A stretch of DNA of 64,000 nt from Streptomyces sp. WM4235 (GTDB taxonomy: Bacteria; Actinomycetota; Actinomycetes; Streptomycetales; Streptomycetaceae), in assembly GCF_001279725.1 (NCBI RefSeq), contig NZ_LGDE01000215.1, positions 8,308 through 72,307 of the forward strand, given 5' to 3'. Under the pieces are notes generated by a model. It had not been told where the DNA came from. It saw only the letters and a program-made list of their open reading frames with translations, and did no database searches. The position numbers and the translations under genes are program-made. This document shows positions 52,194 to 61,419 of this stretch, in pieces. Within the stretch, counting starts at the first letter, position 1, and each line of letters begins with the position of its first letter.

Positions 52194-52556
52194 GCAGAAC
52201 TCCGTTCCCGGATAGCTCCGCCACCAGGGGCGAAGCGTCTCCCTTTCGCACCAGACCCCGGTGTTCACCGGAGCCTCGGACTTGGCGACTTTCACCTCCT
52301 CCTCCCCCATCGGCAAGATCTACATCCCACCGACTTCGGAGTAGAGGGACACCCTCTGACCGAAGATCCCAAAAAGATCCCGAAAACGGGCGGACTGGTG
52401 CTCCGATGGCATGGGGCCCAAGGATCGCCAGTTCCTCACAACCGAACATATCCCTCAATGGCGGTTGTCGGCACCCGCTACCGGAACCTACCTCCGTTCA
52501 GGTGGTGCTTCCCTCTTACTACCTGCAACGATGCGCCTTCCCCGGCAGTTCCTGAA
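52194..52556. other. 363-base region between hpf and the comF-like gene
   Basis: It carries the hpf leader: an open in-frame extension of 41 codons and a second strong ribosome site near 52296-52310. Further upstream are the direct repeats AAGATCCC (about 52365 and 52374) and the probable hpf promoter. No other gene is supported. Confidence 0.5.
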
Positions 52557-53330
52557 CTATTCGCGAGTTTTTCGTCCCACACGGGTTGTCGACCGAATCC
52601 GAACGAAAGACTCCGCCGGTACGAAGGAGTCCGCGGGAGCCGCCACCACCGCGGCGCCCGCCACCCGCAGACCGCCTGCCCGCAGCGCCCGGGCCGCCTC
52701 CGCGAGCGTCGCCCCGGTCGTGATCAGGTCGTCCACCACCACGATCCGCGCCCCGGCCGCCGACCGCACGCCGGCCGGACCCGCCACGAGGGCGCCGGCG
52801 ACGTTCTCCCGGCGTTCCCGCGCCCCGAGGTCCGCCTGGTCCGCCACCCGCCGGCGCAGCCTCAGTACGGGCACCACGCGCGCGGGAACCCCCTTCCCGC
52901 GCAGACCGGCCGACGCGGCCAGCGCGATCCTGCGCGCGGGATCGTGCCCGCGCGCCCGCGTCCGGTGCCGCGCGGAGGGCACGGGCACCAGGGCCACCCC
53001 GCCCGCCGCCGCCCCACCGCCGCCCCCGCCCGGCAGCGACAGCACGGCGGCCGCGAGGGCGGTCCCGAGCGGGCCCGCCAGGGGCAGCGCTCCCCGCTCC
53101 TTGTGGGCCAGTACGACCTCGCGGACGGCGTCCGCGTACACCGCGCCCGCGTGCACCCCGGGCAGTCCCGGGGGCGCCGGCGACGGCCTGACCCGACCCG
53201 CCCCGGCCCCGCCGAGCGCCTCCAGACAGTCCGGACACACCAGGACGCGCGAGAGCCCGCAGCCGGCGCAGTCCACCGGCAGGACCAGCCCGGACAGCTC
53301 CCGCCACCACTCCCGCACCCCAGGTCGCAC
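52557..53330 (-). CDS. ComF-family phosphoribosyltransferase-like protein
   Basis: A 257-residue ComF-like protein. A zinc knuckle C21-x2-C24...C32-x2-C35 (DCAGCGLSRVLVCPDC) is followed by a type I phosphoribosyltransferase fold with the PRPP loop VVDDLITTGAT (198-208). In naturally competent bacteria ComF acts in DNA uptake; in Streptomyces its role is unclear, and RNA/DNA metabolism has been suggested. GTG 53330 has AGGG upstream; GTG 53318 is also possible. It is on the same strand as lpqB with a 74-base gap. Confidence 0.88.
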   Translation of the reverse strand: MRPGVREWWRELSGLVLPVDCAGCGLSRVLVCPDCLEALGGAGAGRVRPSPAPPGLPGVHAGAVYADAVREVVLAHKERGALPLAGPLGTALAAAVLSLPGGGGGGAAAGGVALVPVPSARHRTRARGHDPARRIALAASAGLRGKGVPARVVPVLRLRRRVADQADLGARERRENVAGALVAGPAGVRSAAGARIVVVDDLITTGATLAEAARALRAGGLRVAGAAVVAAPADSFVPAESFVRIRSTTRVGRKTRE

Positions 53331-53404
53331 ACCACGACCCTGCCGGCGCGTCCCGGCCGCCCGCCACCCCTGTGGACAACCACCGGGCAGCGGGATCAGC
53401 GGGA

Positions 53405-55255
53405 TCAGCCCGGATAGACCGGGGCCCGGCCGCCCGCCGCCACCGTGCGCCACTGCGCACCCGGCGGCAGCCACACGATGCCGTCCTCGTCGGAGGAGGC
53501 CACCACGGGCTGCGCCTCGTCCTCGTACGCCCCGATCCCGGTCAGACCGGCCGCTCCGGGCAGGCTCGCCGCCACCATCGACCCGTCGGCGAGCATGTAA
53601 CGGGCCTGCGTGATCCCGCCGTTCTCCTTGCCCACGACCAGCAGCCTGCCGCGCGGCGCCCAGCTCATCGCCATCACGTCCGCCATCTGCGGGGCCGCCG
53701 GGCGCAGTTCGCGCACCGACACCGGCGAGACGTCGCCCTTACGCTCGGGCCGCTCGATCCGACCGACGTACAGGTTCTTGCGGCCGTCGCCCTTCTGGAC
53801 GAGCAGCGCGATCCGCACCCCGTCCGGGGAGGCCTTCAGCCCGGTGATCCTCCCGTCGTCCAGGCCCGCGACATCCACCTTCTGCGGGGCGCCGGTACCG
53901 CCGGGCACCCGCCACAGCCCCTGGTTCTGCGGATCGAGGTCCGCGACCCACAGATCGCCGTGCGCGTCCCAACTCGGCGCGGAGAGCTTGCCCTTGCTGC
54001 TCAGCAGCGCCGGCGGCATCGGACCGGCGGTCGTCATGTTGACCACGTACAGCCCGCGTCCGTCCTCGGAGACGACCGCGGCCCGCTTCTCGTCGTAGGT
54101 GACGGCGGCGGTGCCCACCTTGAACGTGGCCGCCGTGGCCAGCGGTCCGGGCACCGACTCGGGCTTCTCCTGCGGCTGCTGCTCCTCCGCGGCCACGTTG
54201 AGCGACATCCGGACGAGCCGGGAGTCCTTGTCGACGTAGTACTGGTGCACCTGGCTCGGCACCCGGTTGGCCAGCGGCGCGGCGGAGGCGCGCGTCACCC
54301 AGCACAGCGTGGTCTTGCCGTCGGCGCGCTGGAGTTCGACCCGGTCCAGCCGGGAGGCCGTCAGGTCCTTGATGGTGTAGAGGAGTTGGGTGGCCATCTT
54401 CTGGCACTGCGACTGCGGGACGTGCGCGGCCTTGTTGTCGAGCTTGAGCGGCACGCGCAGCGTGTTCTGACCGTCCAGGGAGAGGGACTTGGTGCCCGGG
54501 GCCAGTTCCGTCCCGGTCAGGAAGCTGGTGGTGACGACCGGCCCGAGCCACTTGGACGGACCGGCGAGCAACGACTGCACGGTCTGGGTGGTCGGGTCCA
54601 TCCGCGAGTCGGGATCGCTGCGCTGGCGCACGTACACCGGATCGTTGACCAGCGTCCCGTCACCGAAGTAGTACTTGTTGACGGGCTTGTAGATGCGCTG
54701 GAAGTCGGACTCGCTGAGCACGAGGGTGCTGGGCGGCGTCGCGATCCGCCACTGGTCCTTGAACTTGACCAGCTGGAGGTACTCCTCGTACCGGCCGCCC
54801 CCGGTCTCCGGCTGGTAGGCACTGCGCTCGTCCACGGTCGCCAGCTTCTTGCCGGTGACCTTCCAGCGGTGCCCCTCGGACTCCTTGTCGCCCTGGACGG
54901 GGAACCGGTCGAGGCCGGCGGAGAGCACGGTGACGGTCGAGCCGGGCTTCCAGTTCTTCGCCGCGTCGTCGGTGAGGTACTTGCGGGCGGTCTCCAGCTG
55001 CGGATCGTCGCTGGTCATCGCTTCCAGGAAGCCGTCGACGATGTCGGTCGGGCTGGCCTTGTCGGCCGGCGGCACACCGAAGACCCGTACCTGGGAGTCG
55101 ACGCCCTGCGAGGCCCGCACCTCGCGGACCTCGCCCCGATCGGGCATGGAGGCGCAACCGGCCAGCAGCAAACCGACCGCGCCGACGGCGACGCCGACCC
55201 GGGCGGTGCCCCGCCGCGGCGCCCGTACGCCCGCGGGCTCACGCTCAGCGTCCAC
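53405..55255 (-). CDS. lpqB: LpqB lipoprotein, partner of the MtrAB two-component system
   Basis: A 616-residue lipoprotein with lipobox LLAGC (Cys34), a central GerMN-type region (about 170-300) and a C-terminal beta-propeller-like part (DGRITGLKASPDGVRIALLV). In mycobacteria and streptomycetes LpqB modulates MtrB signalling. Start: AGGAGG lies 9 bases before GTG 55255, but directly abuts an ATG at 55264, so I prefer the GTG. The gene overlaps the end of mtrB by about 11 bases, so translation is coupled. Confidence 0.94.
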   Translation of the reverse strand: MDAEREPAGVRAPRRGTARVGVAVGAVGLLLAGCASMPDRGEVREVRASQGVDSQVRVFGVPPADKASPTDIVDGFLEAMTSDDPQLETARKYLTDDAAKNWKPGSTVTVLSAGLDRFPVQGDKESEGHRWKVTGKKLATVDERSAYQPETGGGRYEEYLQLVKFKDQWRIATPPSTLVLSESDFQRIYKPVNKYYFGDGTLVNDPVYVRQRSDPDSRMDPTTQTVQSLLAGPSKWLGPVVTTSFLTGTELAPGTKSLSLDGQNTLRVPLKLDNKAAHVPQSQCQKMATQLLYTIKDLTASRLDRVELQRADGKTTLCWVTRASAAPLANRVPSQVHQYYVDKDSRLVRMSLNVAAEEQQPQEKPESVPGPLATAATFKVGTAAVTYDEKRAAVVSEDGRGLYVVNMTTAGPMPPALLSSKGKLSAPSWDAHGDLWVADLDPQNQGLWRVPGGTGAPQKVDVAGLDDGRITGLKASPDGVRIALLVQKGDGRKNLYVGRIERPERKGDVSPVSVRELRPAAPQMADVMAMSWAPRGRLLVVGKENGGITQARYMLADGSMVAASLPGAAGLTGIGAYEDEAQPVVASSDEDGIVWLPPGAQWRTVAAGGRAPVYPG

Positions 55256-57218
55256 CGGATCCATCCTCCTGGGTTGCCTGGTCGGCCGGCCGGGCGACGA
55301 CGCGCGCTCCGTTGCCGGGCAGCGCCGTGGGGTCCGCGGGCACCGGCACGGCTCCGGCGACGGCCGAGCGCGGCGGTATCGCGGAACGCTCGGCGGTGGA
55401 GGCGCCCGGACCCCCCTGCCGCCGTCCGTCTCCGTTGCCGCGGGCGTCGCCGCGGCCGGCGGCCTCGGCGGCGGCCCTGGCCCGGTTGGACCGCGAGTCC
55501 TCCGGCTCCAGCGGGATCGGGGATCCGCGCAGCGGTTCGTCGGCGGTCCTGGGCAGGGTGAGGCGGAACTGCGAGCCGCCGCCGGGTTCGCCCCAGGCCT
55601 GGAGCCAGCCGCCGTGCAGCCGGGCGTCCTCGACGGCGATGGACAGGCCGAGGCCGGTCCCGCCGGTGGTGCGGGCGCGGGCCGGGTCGGCCCGCCAGAA
55701 GCGGTTGAACACGCGGGTGGCCTCGCCCGGCTTGAGTCCGACGCCGTAGTCCCGTACGGCGACGGCGACGGCCCCGCCCGCGGATGCGAGCCGCACCACC
55801 ACGTCGCGGCCCTCACCGTGCTCCACGGCGTTGACGACGAGGTTGCGCAGCACCCGCTCGACGCGCCGCGAGTCGGCTTCGGCTATGACGGGCTGCGTGT
55901 CGCCGAGGACGCGGATCCGGCTGCCCTTGTGCTCGGCGAGCGGTTCGGCGCCGTCGATGACCCGGCGGACGACCTCCCGCAGGTCGATGGGTTCCGCCTC
56001 CAGCGCGGCGGCGCCCGCGTCGAAGCGGCTGATCTCCAGGAGGTCGGCGAGCAGCGACTCGAACCGGTCGAGCTGTCCGGCGAGGAGTTCGGCGGAGCGG
56101 GCGGTGACGGGGTCGAAGTCGACGCGCGCGTCGTGGATGACGTCGGCGGCCATGCGTACGGTCGTGAGCGGGGTCCGCAGCTCGTGCGAGACGTCCGAGA
56201 CGAACCGGCGCTGCATCCGGGAGAGGTCCTCCAACTGCTGGATCTTCGTGTGGAGGTTCTGGGCCATCTTGTTGAAAGCCTCGCCCAATCGGGCGATGTC
56301 GTCCTCGCCGGTGACCTTCATGCGTTCCTGGAGCCGCCCGGCGGACAGCCGCTCCGCGATCCCGGCGGCCATCCGCACGGGGTTCACGACCTGACGCACG
56401 ACGAGCCAGGCGATGGCCCCGAGCAGCACGACGACGAACACCCCGGCGGTGGCGATCGTGACCTTGATCAGGTTGAGGGACTCCTCTTCCTGGCTCAGCG
56501 GGAAGAGGTAGTACAGGTCGTAAGGGGCCCCGTTGATGTCGGTCAGTCGTTTGCCGATGACCAGCGCGGGTTCGGGCGCCTTCTCCTCGGCGCCGGCGGT
56601 GTAGCGGATCTGCGAGAACGTCTTGAACGTGCCGGTGGCGTGGTTGACGGCCCGCCGCAGCGAGGCCGGGACGCTGGCCGTCGGATCGACGTTGCCGGAG
56701 GCGCGGGCGCCCTTGACTCCCTGGGCTCCCGGCCCGGGCCCGCTCTCCTCGCCGGTGCCGGCGCCGAGCGCGGCGACCTCGAAGGCGGTCTGGCCACCAC
56801 TGGCCAGCTGCTTGACGAGGGAGTTCATCCAGGTGCTGGCGTCGCGTCCGACCTTGTTGTCGTTGGCGTCGGGCCCGTCCGCCGCGAACGGCGTGTTGGC
56901 CTTCTCCTGTGCGACCGCGAAGCCTCCCGCGGCCTGGCTCTGGGCGGCCTCCTCCTTGGCGTCGAGGAGCCCCTTGCTGACCTGGGCGATGACGACGAAG
57001 CCGAGGGCGAGGACCACCGCGAGCGACATCAGCAGGGTGGCCGCGACCACCCGGAGTTGGATGTTGCGCCGCCAGATCCGGACAGCCGGAAGCAGCGGCC
57101 GTCGTGCGAGGTGCACGAACAGCCGCAGCACGGGGCCGCCGGGTGCTCCGTCCCGGAGCAGCCGGCCGCCCCGCAGGACCCCCCTGCGGGAGCCTCCCCG
57201 GGGCATGCCGGCCTTCAT
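55245..57218 (-). CDS. mtrB: Sensor histidine kinase MtrB
   Basis: A 657-residue kinase with TM1 at about 56-79, a large extracytoplasmic sensor (80-250), and TM2 at about 252-276. These are followed by a HAMP domain, a HisKA domain with His345 (SDVSHELRTPL), and a HATPase domain (RNLVVNAVEHGEG, GGTGLGLSIA). A disordered Ala/Gly/Pro-rich cytosolic tail of about 100 residues follows. It controls MtrA phosphorylation in response to cell-envelope and division status. ATG 57218 follows the mtrA stop by one base. Confidence 0.96.
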   Translation of the reverse strand: MKAGMPRGGSRRGVLRGGRLLRDGAPGGPVLRLFVHLARRPLLPAVRIWRRNIQLRVVAATLLMSLAVVLALGFVVIAQVSKGLLDAKEEAAQSQAAGGFAVAQEKANTPFAADGPDANDNKVGRDASTWMNSLVKQLASGGQTAFEVAALGAGTGEESGPGPGAQGVKGARASGNVDPTASVPASLRRAVNHATGTFKTFSQIRYTAGAEEKAPEPALVIGKRLTDINGAPYDLYYLFPLSQEEESLNLIKVTIATAGVFVVVLLGAIAWLVVRQVVNPVRMAAGIAERLSAGRLQERMKVTGEDDIARLGEAFNKMAQNLHTKIQQLEDLSRMQRRFVSDVSHELRTPLTTVRMAADVIHDARVDFDPVTARSAELLAGQLDRFESLLADLLEISRFDAGAAALEAEPIDLREVVRRVIDGAEPLAEHKGSRIRVLGDTQPVIAEADSRRVERVLRNLVVNAVEHGEGRDVVVRLASAGGAVAVAVRDYGVGLKPGEATRVFNRFWRADPARARTTGGTGLGLSIAVEDARLHGGWLQAWGEPGGGSQFRLTLPRTADEPLRGSPIPLEPEDSRSNRARAAAEAAGRGDARGNGDGRRQGGPGASTAERSAIPPRSAVAGAVPVPADPTALPGNGARVVARPADQATQEDGSGGR

Positions 57219-57219
57219 G

Positions 57220-57909
57220 TCAGCTCGGCCCGGCCTTGTATCCGACACCGCGCACCGTCACGACGATCTCGGGCCGCTCCGGGTCCCTCTCGACCTTGGA
57301 GCGCAGTCGCTGTACGTGCACGTTGACCAACCGGGTGTCCGCGGCGTGCCGGTATCCCCAGACCTGCTCCAGCAGCACCTCACGGGTGAACACCTGCCAG
57401 GGCTTGCGCGCGAGGGCGACCAACAGGTCGAACTCGAGCGGGGTCAGGGCGATGGACGCACCGTCGCGCTTGACCGAGTGGCCGGCCACGTCGATGACCA
57501 GGTCACCGATGGTCAGCTGCTCGGGCGCGGGCTCCTCCGACCGGCGCAGGCGGGCTCGGATGCGGGCCACCAGCTCCTTCGGCTTGAACGGCTTGACGAT
57601 GTAGTCGTCGGCCCCGGATTCGAGGCCCACCACCACATCGACCGTGTCGCTCTTGGCCGTGAGCATGACGATCGGCACTCCCGACTCCGCCCGGATCAGC
57701 CTGCAGACCTCTATGCCGTCCCGTCCGGGCAGCATGAGGTCGAGCAGGACCAGATCCGGCTTCGCCTCCCGAAAGGCAGCCAGCGCCTTGTCACCGTCAG
57801 CTACGAACGACGGCTCAAAACCTTCTCCACGCAGCACAATGCCGAGCATCTCGGCCAGCGCGGTGTCGTCGTCGACGACAAGGACTCGTCCCTTCATGCT
57901 TGACATCAT
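57220..57909 (-). CDS. mtrA: Response regulator MtrA
   Basis: A 229-residue OmpR-family regulator. The receiver domain has the acidic VVDDD and phospho-acceptor Asp57 (LVLLDLMLPG). The winged helix reads ALTPLEFDLLVALARKPWQV, ending VVTVRGVGYKAGPS. It is a global regulator of cell-wall, osmotic and antibiotic genes in Streptomyces. The start may be ATG 57909 or 57906 (tandem ATG). Upstream lie a 10-bp palindrome ATTAGCTAAT (57913-57922) and a GTTAC pentamer, which could take part in autoregulation. Confidence 0.97.
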   Translation of the reverse strand: MMSSMKGRVLVVDDDTALAEMLGIVLRGEGFEPSFVADGDKALAAFREAKPDLVLLDLMLPGRDGIEVCRLIRAESGVPIVMLTAKSDTVDVVVGLESGADDYIVKPFKPKELVARIRARLRRSEEPAPEQLTIGDLVIDVAGHSVKRDGASIALTPLEFDLLVALARKPWQVFTREVLLEQVWGYRHAADTRLVNVHVQRLRSKVERDPERPEIVVTVRGVGYKAGPS

Positions 57910-58143
57910 CCCATTAGCTAATCGTTACCTGGCGGTGAGCTGTCCCACAGCCAAAAGGGCTGGAAATCGCCCCTCGGACCTGCGTGGTGATCAGGGCGAC
58001 CAGTCTGCCCCGGATCCGAGCGACAATTGAAGGCGCGAGCGGCTCGGATTCCGGGGGAGGGCCGGTCCACCCGACGTTCCCACGTGGCACGATGGCAGCC
58101 AAACCAGCGCCCCCGCCGCAGCAGACGCACGTGAAGGAGCGAC

Positions 58144-59490
58144 ATGAACGACTCTCCGGGCTGGGCCACGCCCGGATCCTCCCCTTCCGAGGACCGCAGC
58201 GGTCAGGACGGCCAGGGGAGCAAGGGCTCCGGCAGCGAGGGCGGCGCCGGCGGCACACAGCCGCCCGCACAGCCCTCCGACGACCCCCGCTGGTCCGCCG
58301 CCCAGCCGCCACCCGGCCAGTGGTCGAACCCCGGCACCGGCGAACCGGCTCCCGCGCAGGCCCCGCAGCCGCAGCAGGGCCCCGGCTGGGGATCCCCCGG
58401 CCAACAGCCCGGCGCCCAGGGCGGCCCCTCGTACGGATCCCCCTACGGCGGCCAGTACGGCAACCAGTACGGAGCCCAGTACGGCCCGTACGGCCACCCC
58501 GGAGCCCCCTGGGGCCCGCCGCCCGCGGCCAAGCCCGGTGTCATCCCGCTGCGCCCCCTGGGCCTCGGCGAGATCCTCGACGGCGCCGTCAGCACCATGC
58601 GCAGCCACTGGCGCTCGGTCCTGCCGATCACCCTGGTCGTGGCCGTGATCGTCCAGGTCTTCGGCGTGCTCGTGCAGAAGTACGTCCTGGCGGACCTGGA
58701 CACGTACCCGCGCGGCGGTTCGACGGTCGACCTGTCCGCCGGTGACATCGTCGGATACATCGCGCTGACGGGCGCCACCTACCTCGTCCAGATCCTCGGC
58801 ACGATCCTGGCCACCGCCATGCTCACGATGATCTTCAGTCGGGCGATCCTCGGCCAACCCTCCAGCGTCGCCACCGCCTGGCGCGAATCCCGTTCGCAAC
58901 TGCCGCGCCTGATCGGACTCACCCTGCTGGTGGGCCTCGCGCTGACCGTGGCCGTCGGCGTGCTGATCGTGCCCGCGTTCCTCTTCGAGAGCCTCGCCCT
59001 GGCGGCACTGACCCTGCTCGTGTTGGCTCCGGTCATCGTGTGGCTGGGCGTCGCCCTCAGCCTGGCCTCCCCCGCGCTGATGCTGGAGAAGAGCACCGTC
59101 TCCAAGGCCATCGCCCGCTCCTGGAAGCTCGTCAAGGGCTCCTGGTGGCGCATCTTCGGCATCACCCTGCTGACCGGCATCATCACCGCGATCATCACGG
59201 GGATCATCTACTACCCGCTCTCGATGATCGGCGTCTTCGGCTTCGGCAACGGCCTCGACAGCGTGATGGACGGCTCGGCCTCCTCCTCCTGGGGCTTCCT
59301 GATCTTCGGCGGCGTCGCCCTGATCATCGCGCAGACGATCACCATGCCGATCCAGGCCGGCGTCACCGTCCTGCTCTACGTCGACCAGCGCATCCGCCGC
59401 GAGGCCCTCGACCTGGACCTCGCCCGGGCGGCGGGCATCGACACCGCCACCGACCCGCGCCCGGGCGCCGCCCCGGGCCACGGGGGCTGA
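58144..59490 (+). CDS. Proline/glutamine-rich polytopic membrane protein
   Basis: A 448-residue membrane protein. The first ~130 residues are disordered, Gly/Pro/Gln/Tyr-rich (SYGSPYGGQYGNQYGAQYGP). A DUF-type membrane domain with about six TM helices follows, resembling the glycerophosphodiesterase-type membrane domain, with no enzyme motif. ATG 58144 has GAAGGAG 6 bases upstream. It is the first gene of a five-gene operon with DUF4129, DUF4350, MoxR and DUF58 proteins (gap to the next gene 7 bases). Function unknown; a membrane scaffold role is inference. Confidence 0.88.
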   Translation: MNDSPGWATPGSSPSEDRSGQDGQGSKGSGSEGGAGGTQPPAQPSDDPRWSAAQPPPGQWSNPGTGEPAPAQAPQPQQGPGWGSPGQQPGAQGGPSYGSPYGGQYGNQYGAQYGPYGHPGAPWGPPPAAKPGVIPLRPLGLGEILDGAVSTMRSHWRSVLPITLVVAVIVQVFGVLVQKYVLADLDTYPRGGSTVDLSAGDIVGYIALTGATYLVQILGTILATAMLTMIFSRAILGQPSSVATAWRESRSQLPRLIGLTLLVGLALTVAVGVLIVPAFLFESLALAALTLLVLAPVIVWLGVALSLASPALMLEKSTVSKAIARSWKLVKGSWWRIFGITLLTGIITAIITGIIYYPLSMIGVFGFGNGLDSVMDGSASSSWGFLIFGGVALIIAQTITMPIQAGVTVLLYVDQRIRREALDLDLARAAGIDTATDPRPGAAPGHGG

Positions 59491-59497
59491 CGGACCG

Positions 59498-60178
59498 ATG
59501 AGCACGGGGGGACTCATCACCATCGGCGCCGCGGCCCTGCTGCCCGCCGCCGAGACGCCACCACTGACGACACCGCGGGACGCCGCCCGCGAGGCCGCCG
59601 AACGCGAGCTGTCCAAGTCGGCCTACCACCGCAACGACCCGGGCCTGATCCAGCGCGCCTTCGACAGGTTCTGGGAGTGGCTGGGCGACTTCCTCGACTC
59701 CGCCTCCGGGGCGACCCCCGGAGGCGGCTTCGGCCTGCTCGCCGTCCTCGTCCTGGTCGCCCTGGCCGTCGCCGCCCTGTGGTGGCGCCTCGGCTCCCCC
59801 CGCCGCACCGCGGCCGGCCCGGGACTCCTCTTCGACGACGGCCTCCGCAGCGCCGCCGACCACCGCGCGACCGCCGATGCCCACGCCGCCGCGGGCCGCT
59901 GGACCGAGGCCGTCCAGGAACGCATGCGTGCCGTCGTCCGCTCCCTGGAGGAACGCACCCTCCTCGACCCGCGCCCCGGCCGCACCGCCGACGAGGCGGC
60001 CACCGAGGCCGCCGTCTCCCTGCCCGAACACGGGGACGACCTCCGCGCGGCGGCCCGCGCCTTCGACGACGTCACCTACGGCGGCCGCACCGGCGATCCC
60101 GACACCTACGACCGCCTGCGCACCCTCGACCTCACCCTGGAACGCGCCAAGCCGCTCCTGACGGGACCCACGGCATGA
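59498..60178 (+). CDS. DUF4129 domain membrane protein
   Basis: A 226-residue protein with an N-terminal hydrophobic segment and one TM helix (about 78-96). The C-terminal DUF4129 domain (about 125-215; HAAAGRWTEAVQERMRAVVR, EERTLLDPRPGRTADE, FDDVTYGGR) faces the cytosol. The family often accompanies MoxR/DUF58 genes and may be a scaffold or transglutaminase-linked component. Its stop overlaps the next ATG as ATGA. Confidence 0.9.
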   Translation: MSTGGLITIGAAALLPAAETPPLTTPRDAAREAAERELSKSAYHRNDPGLIQRAFDRFWEWLGDFLDSASGATPGGGFGLLAVLVLVALAVAALWWRLGSPRRTAAGPGLLFDDGLRSAADHRATADAHAAAGRWTEAVQERMRAVVRSLEERTLLDPRPGRTADEAATEAAVSLPEHGDDLRAAARAFDDVTYGGRTGDPDTYDRLRTLDLTLERAKPLLTGPTA

Positions 60179-61419
60179 CCGGCACCACCGCCCCGAACCC
60201 GACCGGCGCCCCCGCCCCCGACGTCCCCCGCACCCCGTCGGGCGGCGCGGCCACCGGCGGCGCCCTGTGGTGGGTCCGCGCCCGCGGCTTCCTGATCGCC
60301 ATCGGTCTCCTGCTCGTCGGCGCCGTCACCCTGGCCGCCCTCCAGTCCGAGGAACGCCACGGCTACCTCGACCCCCGCTCGGCCGACCCGTACGGCAGCC
60401 GCGCCGTGGCCGAACTCCTCAAGGAACGCGGCGTCACCACCCGCGTCGTGACCACCGTCGCCGAGGCCGCCGCCGCGGCCGGCCCCGACACCACCCTCCT
60501 GGTCACCGACCCGGACGTGCTCGACACGACCCGGCGCGGCGCCCTGCGCTCCGCCATGGACCTCTCCGGAGGCCGCACGGTCCTGCTCGGCGCCGGCAGC
60601 CGCAGCCTCGCCGACCTGGCCCCCGGAGTACGCACCGCCTCGTACGCCGACGAGGAGAACCTCGACCCCGGTTGTTCCCTGCCGGCCGCCGTGTCGGCGG
60701 GCCGCGCCGCCACCGGCGACAGCCTCCGCTACACCACCGACCTTCCGGGGGCCGTCGCCTGTTACCCCAGCGACGGCCACCCCACCCTCGTCGTCCTCCC
60801 CGGCACGACCAGGGGAGGCGACACCGTCCTCCTGGGCTCCGAGTCGATCCTGCTCAACGAGGAACTCGCCCGGCAGGGCAACGCCTCCCTGGCCCTGCAA
60901 CTCCTCGGCTCCCGACCGGAACTCGTCTGGTACCTGCCCGGCCTCGCCGACCAGAGCGGCGACAGCGAGCCCCCCGCCGAGGAGAAGTCCCTCTTCGACC
61001 TCATCCCGGCCGGCTGGGGCTGGGCCCTGCTCCAACTCTTCGTGGCAGCCGTGCTCGCCGCCCTCTGGCGCGCCCGCCGGCTCGGCCCCCTCGTCACCGA
61101 GAAGCTGCCCGTCGCCGTCCGCGCGTCCGAGGCCACCGAGGGCCGCGCCCGCCTCTACCGCCTGTCAGGGGCCCGCGACCGCGCCGCCACCGTGCTGCGC
61201 GCCGCCTCCCGCGAACGCCTCGCCGCACTGGTCGGCGTACCGACCGTCCAGGCCCACGAACCGACCGCCCTGGTCCCGGCCGTGTCCGCCCGCCTCTCCG
61301 CGGACGGCGCCCACGACCTCACCGCCCTTCTCTTCGGCTCCACACCCGCCGACGACGCGGCACTCGTCGCGCTCGCCGACCACCTCGACGCCCTCGAAAG
61401 AGAGGTCCGCTCCTCATGA
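60175..61419 (+). CDS. DUF4350 domain membrane protein
   Basis: A 414-residue protein. TM1 (about 37-54) precedes an extracytoplasmic DUF4350 domain (about 65-240; DPRSADPYGSRAVAELLKERG, LVTDPDVLD), similar to GATase-like folds. TM2 (about 283-298) is followed by a cytosolic helical tail (RLYRLSGARDRAATVLRAAS). The start is ATG 60175 inside the previous stop; the next ATG (61416) overlaps its own stop. It is a middle member of the MoxR operon. Function unknown. Confidence 0.9.
   Translation: MTGTTAPNPTGAPAPDVPRTPSGGAATGGALWWVRARGFLIAIGLLLVGAVTLAALQSEERHGYLDPRSADPYGSRAVAELLKERGVTTRVVTTVAEAAAAAGPDTTLLVTDPDVLDTTRRGALRSAMDLSGGRTVLLGAGSRSLADLAPGVRTASYADEENLDPGCSLPAAVSAGRAATGDSLRYTTDLPGAVACYPSDGHPTLVVLPGTTRGGDTVLLGSESILLNEELARQGNASLALQLLGSRPELVWYLPGLADQSGDSEPPAEEKSLFDLIPAGWGWALLQLFVAAVLAALWRARRLGPLVTEKLPVAVRASEATEGRARLYRLSGARDRAATVLRAASRERLAALVGVPTVQAHEPTALVPAVSARLSADGAHDLTALLFGSTPADDAALVALADHLDALEREVRSS

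Noticed and set aside
56518..56523. TAA on the plus strand inside mtrB, a possible TTA codon
   Set aside because: It is out of frame; the codons there are CCT TAC, so mtrB contains no TTA at this place.
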